A stretch of DNA of 64,000 nucleotides from Symbiodinium natans (Eukaryota; Sar; Dinophyceae; Suessiales; Symbiodiniaceae): contig CAJNDS010002359.1 of assembly GCA_905221605.1 (NCBI GenBank), positions 375,001 through 439,000 of the forward strand, written 5' to 3'. Both the position numbers and the translations under genes were made by a program. Below the pieces are notes generated by a model. The model was not told the origin of the DNA, did no database searches, and was given only the letters and a program-made list of their open reading frames with translations. Positions within the stretch are counted from its first letter, which is position 1; each line of letters starts with the position of its first letter. Shown in pieces: positions 22,456 through 32,865 of this stretch.

Positions 22456-23028
22456 TCACCCTATCCAGTCGATCACCCTAAGCCCAAAACGGCTTGTTTT
22501 GCGCATTGCAGTCAAAGTCATTGTCGTAGTCATTGTCAAAGTCTGTAGGGCGGGGGGGGGGGGGGGGGGGGGGGGGGAGGATCTCATCCACCTTTCTAGA
22601 CCTGTTTTCCTACTGCCCCTTCCCACTCCCCTGCCATCTACAGACTGGGCGTCTTTTTCCGGCAAGAAAGGCTCTGAGCTTCCATGTTCCAAGTCCAGGC
22701 GATCGATATTCTTGCCCAACCAAGCACCTGAAGGTTGATGATTGAGGTCATTGCCAAATTTGCCAAGCCAGGCATCACGTGTGAGATTCAAATTCTGGTG
22801 GACCAAGCATTTTGCCCCCAAGCTGTGCAACATCTTCGTCAATGAGGCTACCTTACTTGTCTTCCCACGTTGGTGCCTGTTTGGGCGTTTTCGAGCCAAA
22901 CAATTACTGGCGAAAGCTTCGACGTCACAGTTCGAGCAAGCGATTTGTTCTTCGATCACCTGGACATACAAGGTTTCTGTGCGCAATCTTACGTGTGCTT
23001 CCAATGCATGCTTGCATTGGAAGCACAT
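22456..23028 (-). CDS. Hypothetical protein, 190 aa, with polyproline tract
   Basis: ATG-started, TGA-terminated minus-strand ORF with convincing composition over its first 130 residues (for example TETLYVQVIEEQIACSNCDV and QNLNLTRDAWLGKFGNDLNH). Two CxxC pairs (CFQC near residue 2 and CSNC near residue 33) could bind zinc. A run of eight Pro near residue 157 is encoded by the G-run at 22552-22577, followed by a short Met/Thr repeat. An in-frame stop lies just upstream of the ATG, after an AG that could be an acceptor, so the region could also be an exon. The plus-strand frame (22742-23200) is less convincing. No family recognised. Confidence 0.45.
   Translation of the reverse strand: MCFQCKHALEAHVRLRTETLYVQVIEEQIACSNCDVEAFASNCLARKRPNRHQRGKTSKVASLTKMLHSLGAKCLVHQNLNLTRDAWLGKFGNDLNHQPSGAWLGKNIDRLDLEHGSSEPFLPEKDAQSVDGRGVGRGSRKTGLERWMRSSPPPPPPPPALQTLTMTTTMTLTAMRKTSRFGLRVIDWIG
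22552..22577. repeat. G26 homopolymer inside an ORF
   Basis: Twenty-six consecutive G residues on the plus strand. On the minus strand it reads as CCC codons in the 190-codon ORF. Length changes that are not multiples of three would alter that protein's C-terminal 30 or so residues. Confidence 0.9.
22995..23026. other. Perfect 14-bp inverted repeat at an ORF start
   Basis: GTGCTTCCAATGCA (22995-23008) and TGCATTGGAAGCAC (23013-23026) are perfect reverse complements separated by 4 bases. The hairpin begins at the G of the minus-strand ATG (23028-23026). Confidence 0.9.
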
Positions 23029-23250
23029 CAGTGATCCCTTCTCCTTTCACAGAGCGCTTTTGCCACTACGTGGCACACCGCACACCTTAGCTAGCCCGCA
23101 AGATCTGCAAGCCGGCCACCTTCGATCGGCAGGCATGAGGCGCTGGTACGTGCCTCTGAAACCTTCGTCACACTACGATCCTTGGGGCTTGCGCTCCTAA
23201 GTTTAAGTGTTATGGCTGAAGTTTCTGAAGTTTCATTCGCTGTGCAGCCT

Positions 23251-23310
23251 GCATCAATCTGCATCAATCTGCATCAATTTGCATCAATTTGCATCAATTT
23301 GCATCATCTT
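23251..23310. repeat. 10-bp tandem repeat (GCATCAATTT)n
   Basis: Six copies: two GCATCAATCT, three GCATCAATTT and one degenerate copy (GCATCATCTT). The 10-bp period is close to one DNA helical turn and is not a multiple of three. Confidence 0.9.
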
Positions 23311-23484
23311 GCGCCATGTTGGTACTAGTCAAGCACTCCCGCGAGAATCCCCAGATCACACCATGCGGAGTCCTCCGATGCACTCTGGTCCCCGATTTTG
23401 TTTTTGCAAACGCCTCTCTGACTTCACAACATCGTCACCACAGCTTGCAAGCGTTGCGTTGGAGAGTTGGGATCGTCCGCAGCC

Positions 23485-26400
23485 ATGCCATGTAATGTAA
23501 TTATCTTGTTTGCATGGGTCATGAGAGCAGACGTCGAAGCCATCCATGTCCACAACTATGCAAAACACATCACCAGCATGCTGCTCAAGACAGAATCAGA
23601 ACTCTCAGTAATTAGTCGCAAGCTCCATGTGCAATCCTGCCAGAGACGCTTTCGTTCTCCGTGTCGAGGCTTATTCGGAGCAATTAGCTGCACGCTTCTG
23701 TTGTTGAAAAGCACTAGCATGCGGCACCTGGCAGCAGCAGCCGGTCAGGTTGGAGATGTCCGGCGCCGGACGTCCATTTGATATCGATGACACGACAAAA
23801 AGCACACAGCAGGGAGAGGCCCGGACGGTCTACGTCTAGGTAGTCATTGCTACTCCTTCCTTCGCGTTGTACCAGGCAGCAGCTTTATTGGCAGCGCCGC
23901 CCACTGAAGAAACAGAGGAGGTGGCTGCGGAAGGTGTCGGCGAAAGCCCACCCCAAAGCGGCGCAACTCCAGATCCAAAGCTTGCCAATGCAGTCACGCT
24001 GGGTCCCTAGAGTTCTTTTGCAGTTTGGTGGATGACGCGTGTGCAAGCGTCTCGCATTGCCTCACTGTGATGCGTGTAGAGCCTTGTGAGTGTGTTTGTG
24101 TGAGCATTGTCGACATGTCGGGGATCTTGCGGAACTCGGACAAGTGATGACAAGCACTTAGGGCGCTCGCAAATATTGCATGCCTTTAACCATCATTGCT
24201 GACTTCATAGTCCAGGATAACAGCCAGATGCAAGGCCACCGGCCACTGTCGCCATCGAAGCCGCTGCGCCAGCTTTAGAGCCCGAACTGCCAGAGGACTT
24301 CCGGTAGTTTAGCTCACAGCTCCTTCTAGCTCCATGATTTTCCATGGTAGCTCTTTGACCTCTTGGACTCTCCTGCCTCCAGGAAGTGTTGGCTTCTCTG
24401 CAGGGCTCGCAGCTGTACGATGATGTGGCCCGACAAGCTTGCCAAATTGGTTTTGATGTTTTTGCGCTTGTGTAGGCTTCCGCACGCTGCAGGTCCTAAG
24501 GCAATTGGGAGATCAGCCCGAACAAGCCGAGAGCAATGATCAGACAACTGCTTCTGCGGCCGCGGATGTTTTAAAACAAGCTCCACGTTCGGAAGCTGTC
24601 CCTGCCCCACCCAGAAGTCGGCCAAAGACGTCCGGAGCCAAGTCGTTTCAGTCCATGATACCTCCGCACGGTATGGAGAGTATGGAGAATAAGGCCCAAA
24701 GAGTCATCGGAAAAGATTCCGTTTCCAGAAGGCTTCTTGGAGACACAGGCCAATTTCCTGAGCTCCGACTTTGCTCATTACTCATGGTCGTTGTCTCATC
24801 TTTCCCCAGCAACGTGCGCTGGGAGACCACCTACGTGAAGCCGGTGAGCACCAGAAAGACTTTCATGCAGAATCTGAACAGCCTTTTTAGGCTGGGGAGG
24901 TCTTGTACCAATTTGGGGGCCAATCCCGGGGTACCCTCAGACCATGGTGTGCTGGGAGTCGCAACTTCCACTCAGCTATCCGAAACTGGCGACCTGCGCT
25001 GGAGGTTTCTAGGTTAAAAGGCAACCTACAACTGCCCCACACCCGCGGAGATGCAGGTTTTAGTGTACAGTGGTTTCATTGAAAATTGGTACTTGCTTGA
25101 TGAGCTTTGCTAGATCTTTTGCAGGTATGAACCATACAATGAGTACGAAAGGAAGGTCAGGATTGGCGAGTTCCAGTCAGGCAAGCTGGAGCCTCAACTT
25201 CAACAGCACGAACAGAGCATCAACAGAGCACTAGCAGGCACTAACGCCAGAGTTCCTCATGCCATCCCACCAGTGCCAAGGTTGGCGCAGCGCTTCGACT
25301 TACTCGGCGGGAGTGTCAAGGCAAATGCAAGCTGCAAGTTGCTGACCCTCTACTGACTTTCTTAAAAGCTTCGCAAGAATGCAAGAGCTGTGTCTATCCA
25401 TGCCACTCAGCGAAGCGCTCACGCCAGCATCCGGCATGCTCGGAGCTGCCTCGGACGAACCTCGGTGCCCTTGTGACCATTCTGCCCGCAGCCACAGCTT
25501 TGCCATGCTTTGCCTTTCGTTCGCGGTGCACTGTGCCGATTCCGAGCAAGTCGGAGTTCGAAATCTTTTGAGAGCCCTCGTCTGCTCTCTGCTCTCCAGG
25601 TTTGCAGGTATCATCCTCACCCTCTTAATCAGAGGCTTCATTTCTGCTGCCAGCAATGAGACCGAGGCTGGCTCAGAGTTGCTAAGAGCCCGTAGTGTGA
25701 CATGTCACATGTTGACGCTGTCCAGACCATCAACTTGGACTCGGTCGTCATCAACCTCGACTGCGTTAACGAGGACATTGAAATTCCATCATTGCACGTT
25801 GCCTTCGTGAGCCGGGAGCCTTCTATCTGGAAAACTCCTGGAGCTCCGATGCGGAATGTTTGTCGCGCAAGCTACTGCGCAGGCTAATGCGCAAGCTAGT
25901 GTAGCGGGGGCGAAAGTGGGCAAGTAGTCTTGATCGATACGCCCGCATGCGCCCGCCACCGCGCATGCAGGGTTGCTTCTACACTCCTTGTTCCGTTTTC
26001 GCAGACGCTAGCTTGCACGCATGCACGTTGGCTTAAGGTACATGTGTGCACGCTCGCTTGCCTTTGCTGGCGGAAAGGTCATGCGGAGTGCGGAGTGATG
26101 CGTTGTACAAATATTGTACAGTTCAAGCTTAATTACTGTGATGACATTTACCGGGGGGGCATGGGGGGGGCGAGATGGGTCGAGCTGGGACGAAGTGCTC
26201 TGTATTGGCCTCGGCCTGAAGTTGGGCGACTTTGCGAAATGTCAAACTGATTTCAACTGCGGCAACATGTGAACATGTCGCCCTGATGCGGAAGGATCTC
26301 AGTTCCATGGATTTGTCTTCTTGCCGCTACACAGTGGAGGATCGTGCTGGGCAATGAATAATGAATCTCTGACCGATTTACATACTGACATCCTGCAACC

Positions 26401-26970
26401 GCAGTCTCTCTGTCCCCAACGAGCGTAGCTTGGAAACACATCATGGCATGAAGGATTGCAGCTTGACAGGCAGAGGAGCAGGACCTCGGTCAACCGTGGT
26501 ACTGGGTTTCCCAGATGATTGGTGAGGCGACAATTTTTTCCACACGGTCTACGATGCCGTTGCAGCTGCGTAGCTGCCATGCTGACAGTGGCTGACATCA
26601 GGCAGCATCTCCTTCTCTTGACGTTCCTGTGCTGGAGGTTTGTCGATCAGCCTCAGAGACGCGAGAGAGACCTGTTGTGTTCACCAGCTCCGTTTGAACA
26701 TCTGTGAGTGTTTTGACTGCTTTGCAGGTACGCTTCATGAGTGTCGTGCAGTTTTATGAACGAAACAGAGAGACCAGCCTGGACAAGGAGCTGCTCTTGT
26801 GGGAGTTTGGCGCATACCCTCTTTGTTGCGCATATTGCATAGTGCAGCCAAATGCTGCATGTCGAGCCAATACTTTCCTTCTCCTTGCAGGTAGTGGTCA
26901 CCGACTTGCTGGGGCTGTCTGAGTCCTCTGTTTCCAGCAACCAGGCCTTTGCTGCAAGCCCTGTAGACTG
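23485..26970 (+). CDS. Multi-exon gene of unknown function
   Basis: Phase-matched exons: 23485-23748 (ATG start, 88 codons), 23876-23992, 24493-24899 and 25125-25280. The joins are phase 0, phase 0 and phase 2. Further exon candidates are 25696-25806 (LDSVVINLDCVNEDIEIPSL), one starting at 26728 after TTTGCAG (VVQFYERNRETSLDKELLLW) and one from 26891 to the stop at 26968-26970 (VTDLLGLSESSVSSN). The last links are not phase-resolved. The protein opens with a partly hydrophobic segment, then an Ala/Glu/Pro-rich disordered part, then charged, probably folded sequence (EYERKVRIGEFQSGKLEPQL). I recognise no domain. Conventional splice sites and protein-like composition support a real gene. Confidence 0.5.
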
Positions 26971-27561
26971 AACTGGTGACAGTACGCGACAGTGCTGTGG
27001 CGAGACACGAGGAGACGCCTACGACCCTGTCGGCTGTGGACAGCGTGCAAGCTCCATTGGGCAGGAGAGCGGATCTGTCAGACACCCTGATCTCACATCT
27101 CCCATCTCTCCAAACCCTCGTTAGTGCAAATATGTTGCGGACTTTGCAGTTGCTAAAGTGGATGTAGAAGGATCCTGTGGTGTTGCTGGCTCTGAAGCGC
27201 GCGCGCAGCAAAGCGGAACGGCGTGCTAGTCCTTGTCTTGTCGGGGTGAAACTGTTTAAAACGGGGCGAGCAAGCGCACTGGGGCCGCTTACCCGCCGCC
27301 CAGCAGTGAAATCCTGTAAGAGAGTCGAGCACGTTGCAACGCAAAGAGACATCACAGCCAAGAACGACTCCACCCAACCGGAAGCCAACCCAAGCAAAGA
27401 CCTATCCAAGCCTCCCTGCAACAGGCTGAGATGAAATGGCCAGCTACAGGATATAAGGTCCTCTGTGTGTGTAGCATGACAATCTCAAGCCAAGTGATGC
27501 AGTAGCCCTCAGTTGACAAAGAGTCCTGTACAAACAGGAATCACAAAGCTCGTGCAGAAAG
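26971..27561 (+). other. Open frames of uncertain status
   Basis: Plus-strand frames at 26976-27167 and 27177-27434 look coding in part (QRDITAKNDSTQPEANPSKD before the last stop) and may be extra 3' exons of the preceding gene. A 228-codon frame on the minus strand (26735-27421, TTG start) covers the same DNA. Strand cannot be settled by eye. Confidence 0.25.
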
Positions 27562-28422
27562 TCAGCCGGAAACCACTTCGCACCATCCTACTAACAAAGC
27601 ATCCTCAAGTGCAAGCGGACGTGCGACCGCGCTGCTCTGGAGTGAGTCCATCTCGAGAGGATCTTCTTCAACAGTATTCGAATCAAAGACCTTTATATGC
27701 TTGGTCTTGATCGGCAATGCCAAAGAAGATGGAGCGCAGTGCTCGTCCAATATCTCGCATGCCCAGTCGTCCATGGCGAGCTGATAGTCACGCACGAAGG
27801 CTGTAGCCCTGTCATGGTTAACAAACGTGGCCAGGGCGTGCCAGCCAGTCTTCATAGCAAGACTCAGTTGACCGCCAGATCAACAACCAGCGAACCAGTT
27901 TCCAGTTTCTAGTGAGCGAAGTGAAGGATCTCCAACCATGATTTCAATTTCAAGGTGCCTCGAGGCTCGGTTGTTGGCGGCTCTACCAGCTGGCAAGACT
28001 CGGGCCCAGAGCTTGGAAATGGTATAAACTCTACCTCTGCACGATGTGTGAGTCATGTGAGCGTCCGTCAAAGATAAACGTGCAGGCGGCAGGAAATTTT
28101 TTTGGTGAAGAATTTGACGAGAGTCAATATCTTTTTGCCAATTTAGCAATGTCTGTTCAACCGGAAGCAAAATGTAGCGCAAGACTGGCGAAAGCTCTTC
28201 GCAAGTCTCACGTATCCTTGGAAGGACCCAGCCCTCCCTGGACCTTACAATGTTGAACCCAAACCGATGCTCGTCTACCTCAAACCACAGCCACACTTGT
28301 AATCTGAAGCTAACCCCCACTCCCTCGAATCTACACTGAGTACTCACATCGTAGACACAGAACAAAGTCCGGGAATGCGGATTCAGGGTACAGGGTTCAG
28401 ATGCGCATGCGACTAAGCACAC
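27562..28422 (-). pseudogene. Frameshifted coding remnant or two exons, unknown protein
   Basis: Two adjacent minus-strand frames look strongly coding: 28422-27880 (180 codons, with WLWFEVDEHRFGFNIVRSRE and LPVEQTLLNWQKDIDSRQIL) and 27855-27562 (97 codons, with VNHDRATAFVRDYQLAMDDW). Neither starts at ATG. They lie in different frames only about 25 bp apart, so an indel or a very short intron separates them. No family recognised. The location fits a retrogene or a decayed gene on the strand opposite the 23.5-27 kb gene. Confidence 0.4.
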
Positions 28423-28522
28423 TAAAGCTCGGCGAAAGGGAATCTTTTATCCCGAAGGGTACAAAGCATGTTAGATCAACTGCCATGTAGTCATGCTATT
28501 GTGACGTACCTGTGCCCTGCAG

Positions 28523-28643
28523 TTTCCACGAGAGCAGTGCGGTGCTCAAGTCAAACGTGCTCTCCAAAACGATCAAGACATTCAATGACATGCAGGCAGC
28601 TGTGAAATCTGTGAAAGAGTTGATTCAAACACCATTAAAGTGA
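28523..28643 (+). CDS. Candidate C-terminal exon
   Basis: A CCCTGCAG acceptor at 28522 opens a frame ending at TGA 28641-28643 that reads like a helical C-terminus (SNVLSKTIKTFNDMQAAVKS, then VKELIQTPLK). It may be the last exon of a plus-strand gene, possibly the one starting at 23485, but the intervening exons were not identified. The antisense of this exon is also open. Confidence 0.45.
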
Positions 28644-29008
28644 CAGTTGGAAGTGCCAGGGCGCCACAGCTAGCCATCTCTTCGATGACACCATGATGTA
28701 TTGGCGCCCACAGATTGTCTATAATTCTCTGTGAACGGGGTTTCGGTTGAAAGCATGAACCATCCGCTTTGCAATGTGATGGTAGCTGCCCTGCAGGTAC
28801 CTGAAGCGCAACGTGTTCCAGAGCTTGAGCGACTTTTTTGAGCACAAGGCGCATTTACATCTATATACATAGCATCGGCATACTCAGCTGACTGAATCCC
28901 CAATGCATGCAACCAATCAGCGCAAAGTTTGGCTGTCGCTGGCACGTTCACTTGCACGTGTGCCCACATGCTGAGCCTCAACGTGTTACAGTAACTTGGA
29001 GCTGCCAA
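28582..29008 (-). pseudogene. Frameshifted coding remnant, unknown protein
   Basis: Two overlapping minus-strand frames read as one protein with a frameshift near 28855: the upstream frame gives protein-like text (CADWLHALGIQSAEYADAMY) and the downstream frame continues with VLKKVAQALEHVALQVPAGQ and RIIDNLWAPIHHGVIEEMAS. This is 160 bp upstream of the remnant at 27562-28422 on the same strand and may belong to the same decayed gene. Confidence 0.35.
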
Positions 29009-29702
29009 GCAATGCCAAGCAACACCCGAAGAGTCTTTGAGTCAGGTTGCCTTGTACATGCGGTTCGATAGGCGCGATCCTAGACTTCCTTGCATTGATT
29101 AGATTTGAGCTGATATGTAGCTGCACTTTGGTACTTGAACGCTCCTTCCTGCGCTGCCAGGGATCAGCTGCGGCAGTTGAAGAGCTGCCAGCTGCAGGCT
29201 AGGCACTGGCTAGTCACTGAACCAGACTGAAATACATTGCCGGTTTGCAAAGCTGTGTTGTCCAGTGAACCTGCGCAAGGTTGGCCTTATCAACGAAGCA
29301 GCGTTCAACCTGGTGAAGGAGTCTGGCTGTAGTCGCAGTTTAAGGAAAATTTGGTATTAGGTTTTCTGGAGGTTTGGTATATGTTGCATGCGTGCTTTGT
29401 ATGTATACGAGTGTGCTCATGACCTGTCCCTGCGTAGCTGGTTGGCGGGAAACATGCAGAGTCCGGGCTCATGCTGGCTACAGCCACTCATTTCACGGTA
29501 CTTTTACTGGCCTTGCGTCCAAAGAACAACAATCCGGGCTGGGCCAGCCCATGAGAAGGTCTGAGTTCCAACGGAGATTTTAACATGGAAGCATACGTAA
29601 TGGACTAGTTTGGTTGAGAAAGAAGCACGTGTATGCTTGGAAGGATGCGGTCAAAGAAGATCGACGGCTGTTTGCGTCGTTTCCGTTCATGAAGTCGTGT
29701 CC
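29009..29702. other. No supported gene
   Basis: One short plus-strand frame at about 29584-29706 (WLRKKHVYAWKDAVKEDRRL) looks coding and ends in a stop, but no acceptor was identified. The remainder shows nothing. Confidence 0.3.
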
Positions 29703-30032
29703 TTAGCTGACTTGTTTGCCAGCATCGAGCAGCGACATGCTTAGGAACGTTTCAATTTCACCGATTGTGCCAAGGTCCAATCCATTCTGCTGGCAGCCAG
29801 ACAACTGGAATGCTATTACGCACAGGCTTGGTGCATACTCATCCGTAAAGATTGTTGGAGCCGTTGCCACGTTGCGCAGGTTTTCCCCACAAAGCGATGC
29901 GAGTGTGACCGCGAATCTTGTGACGATGCAGGATTGGCCTCTGCCGCGAACATTCGTAAATGGTGTAGGTCTACACGCTGCATTGCAACGCCTTGGATCT
30001 TGAAGAGTCATGACCAGATTGTTTTGCAACAT
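29703..30032 (-). CDS. Possible exon, unknown protein
   Basis: Minus-strand frame of 109 codons. The C-terminal half is protein-like (IFTDEYAPSLCVIAFQLSGC, then LDLGTIGEIETFLSMSLLDA) and reaches a CAA|GTCAGC that could serve as a donor. The plus strand is open too (29716-30003) with plausible composition. Same strand as the remnants at 27562-29008. Confidence 0.3.
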   Translation of the reverse strand: MLQNNLVMTLQDPRRCNAACRPTPFTNVRGRGQSCIVTRFAVTLASLCGENLRNVATAPTIFTDEYAPSLCVIAFQLSGCQQNGLDLGTIGEIETFLSMSLLDAGKQVS

Positions 30033-30332
30033 CTACTTTGAACTGTTCCGTGCATCGGCTTTCGCCTCGATTGTCAAAAAATGGCGTGAGGCTACCATGC
30101 GTTTAGACGAGCTGCTCAACTTGATATTTGACACGGAGTGGACAGTTCCACAGGCCAAGAGCATGTACTCCAAGAACAACATAGCATGTGGGCCCTTGCG
30201 CGTGGCATCATTGAGAGGAACCTTTTGCGACCGTCGTCAACCTTAAGCTCAGGCACTTTGAAGTGTGAGGTGGTGCCAGTACCAGTATCAGATGTCAAAA
30301 ACCTTCACGTGCATCAGGACGAAGCTCGATGA
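30010..30332 (+). pseudogene. Frameshifted coding remnant, unknown
   Basis: A plus-strand frame (LDELLNLIFDTEWTVPQAKS) appears to continue in another frame (MWALARGIIERNLLRPSSTL) after a one-base shift near 30180. No splice signals fit between them. This reads as a broken gene copy. Confidence 0.3.
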
Positions 30333-31484
30333 CGAGTGCGATGCCCACGAGGAGTGGATGTCGGTGTGCTTGGCTTAGGCATCAAAGCAGCCGCAGCTGC
30401 TGGCCCGGAGCCGCCGTCTAAGGTTTGGATAAGTTTGGTCCATGTCTGCTGCGTTTGTCGGTGCCTTGCGAGCAGACTGCAGCGTAACGTCCATCTTTGC
30501 CCAAGTTTTGCCCCAAACCACCAGAAAGCAACGCAAGATTTCGTAAAAGTGCGCTATGGCTGCTCGATCGTTTACGGCTTGGAGACAACGATTCCAGGTG
30601 TGCCAAATTGTTTCCAATTTGTCCAAGTTTGCTCAAGGAGATTGGTTAATTGGTTCGCCTTTGCGGCGTATTCCTTCTCTGCAATGTAGCCCTGGTAAGT
30701 TTGCTGTCAACTGCCCTGCCTCCGTTCGCACTTGCAAGCCAGAGAAACAGACGGGACAGCGGTTGGAGCCCCAACGCCCTCGCAAAGACTGAGGATGACT
30801 GAGGGTCCCCGGATAGAAGACGTTTGCATAATGCCATGATGCTTTGCTCGGAAAAACATAAGCTAGCTCAGCAAGGGCTGTGATAGGACAAGGGAGGATA
30901 CAGGAGGCGAGTATCCTTTCTACGGCCCTGAACAAACATCAGCGAGAAGGAGCAGAGGAAGAGTCACAGCGCTTTACAAGAGGGAGTGTCAAAGCACAAG
31001 GAGCATGCCTGTATATTTCTCGAGGGATACCCGGCGAGTCGCGTCAAAAACATGAATTGATTACTTAGAGTTGTCCGCAAACGTGTGCAGAGGAATTGTC
31101 GTTCCACATGCTAGTGTCACTATCCGTATGTTGCAAAAGAGGGTTCAGCATGGATTACATCTACTATTTTGAGGCAGGGCACCTCGACAAATAGACCCGT
31201 CCTTGAAAATTCCCAACTCTGAAAGGATCTCCGAGCAACCTGCTCTGCCTGCAGCCAAACACCTTGCCGCAATGGCGGGCGGCTTCCTCAGAATCGAGCA
31301 TCTCACTCACCAGTTCAAGCCCACAATAGTCACAAACGCTAAATCATCGTGGCAACGATCCTCGAGCTTTACTCAACACAGTCATAACGGTGCTCAGAAA
31401 AGTCCTTACAAAAAGACTTCACGATCGACGTGACCATAGTTTTTGCTGTGGTATGTTGCGGCACTCTGGAACTGTATCACTGAG
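30333..31484. other. No supported gene
   Basis: A 117-codon plus-strand frame (30336-30689) and antisense frames overlap without motifs. Nothing further is seen. Confidence 0.3.
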
Positions 31485-32061
31485 GAATTGCACAGACATG
31501 CCTGGCTTCACATACCAGTGCAGTTGTGCTGACGGCTTTTTCGGAGAGGACGCGGAAAGCCAGCTTACCTGATGGTCGGAACACTTGCCATTGCGCGCAG
31601 GACTGCTCCGAAACAGATCCTTTTAGCTCGCCGCGACGGTTGGAAGCTTCTGATGACTTTGCGTGCAATGCAACTCAGGCGCCGGCATTGCGCTTCATTG
31701 CATTCAGGACTTTTTTGTGACTTTCTGATTGACAGGCCGAGCCTGAGTATCCAGAAGGAAAGTTCTGGTGCAAATGCCGAAATGGAACCGAAGTGGCGAT
31801 CAGGCCGGGGCATGAAGATGGGCTGGAAGCGCCGTAGGCCAGCCTAGTTGCAGGCCGAGCTTAATTTCCGTCATCAAAAGTTGGGGCATCTTCTTCAACT
31901 ATGTTCGGACCTTCGAAGTGCAGACATTGTGCAGCTCGTTTGCGGTGTACATTGCTCCCAAGACTCCCAAGGTGCCGAACTTCAACAACAGCTACTCAGA
32001 AATCACATGCGCTGATGCGTCGATGACGTCATCCTGTCACGATTGCAATGGAATGCCATAG
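31485..32061 (+). CDS. EGF-like membrane-protein fragment
   Basis: Three plus-strand pieces in order. The first follows an AG acceptor at 31484 and reads NCTDMPGFTYQCSCADGFFG, matching the C-x(5-8)-G-F-x-Y-x-C-x-C-x(2)-G-F-x-G end of an EGF-like module. The second, about 31745-31836, contains KFWCKCRNGTEV, another EGF-like fragment. The third, 31867-32061, reads IKSWGIFFNYVRTFEVQTLC and ends in a stop after three more Cys. The IFFNYV segment resembles the membrane-start motif that follows GCC2/GCC3-type Cys-rich regions in protist surface proteins. That comparison is from memory and is tentative. Frames differ, so introns or indels separate the pieces. Confidence 0.4.
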
Positions 32062-32174
32062 CCAGGTTCTGCGTGTTGTTGCGCTGCTAGAGATGCTTGT
32101 GGAATCTTGTGGTGCTTCGCTGCGTCGAGTCTAGCCGGGTCTAGTCAGCATGGAGAGGCCACTTTGTACGACTG

Positions 32175-32639
32175 TTAAGTCGCTGGAGCCGTTTCACTGT
32201 GCCATTGCAGACAATCAATTGCTTCAACACGCAAACCCTGTGGTGACAGTGTCAAGACACCTTCCAGCCAAAATGCCTTCACTACCAGTTTGAGGCGAGG
32301 GATCTGCGTACGCACGTGTGTCTGGAACATTCGAGCGCGTTCCTCTGCAATGAATACATTGAGAACCTCTCTGCTAACATGTCCTTGGAGGACGGCGACC
32401 GCCCCAAACGCGCTTGGATCCGAGGGAACTTTTTGTTGACTGGCACAAGACAGGTTAACTCTTAACTGCCACGAAAGGGTTGTTGGACAACGTGAAAGAT
32501 CGTTAGGGTAAATAGTTGCTGAAATCATCATCGGTTCTTGGAGGGGCGGGAAGGTGCTGGGGCGAAAGTACAGAATCAAGCGGTTTCGTATATTTTTTTC
32601 GAAATCCACACCATTCACGTCGTCGTCTTGGCTAGGCAT
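32175..32639 (-). CDS. Hypothetical protein, 154 codons
   Basis: ATG-started, TAA-terminated minus-strand ORF with good composition throughout (for example VNGVDFEKNIRNRLILYFRP and VSREVLNVFIAEERARMFQT). No signal peptide, membrane segment or known motif. It could be a complete small gene, a retrogene or a first exon. Confidence 0.4.
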   Translation of the reverse strand: MPSQDDDVNGVDFEKNIRNRLILYFRPSTFPPLQEPMMISATIYPNDLSRCPTTLSWQLRVNLSCASQQKVPSDPSAFGAVAVLQGHVSREVLNVFIAEERARMFQTHVRTQIPRLKLVVKAFWLEGVLTLSPQGLRVEAIDCLQWHSETAPAT

Positions 32640-32865
32640 GGGCTGTACATGGTAAGCCTCGCTGAGTTTAAGGTCTCAAAACGTGTTGTACATAGAGCAG
32701 AAGAACTGGGGCAGCGGGCGCCCGACTTAGGTTTTGTCAGAACTCTATCGCCTGGAGCTCTTAGCAGCACAGTCCGACCAGGTTTGCAAGATCTACGCCA
32801 TTTTACTTGATGCTCTCGGGACTGGCTGGAATCGAAAGGGTACTTGTGAGTGACATCCAGGCGTC

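Noticed and set aside
23251-23310. CRISPR-like short repeat array
   Set aside because: Units are 10 bp and directly adjacent, with no spacers. It is a simple tandem repeat in eukaryotic DNA.
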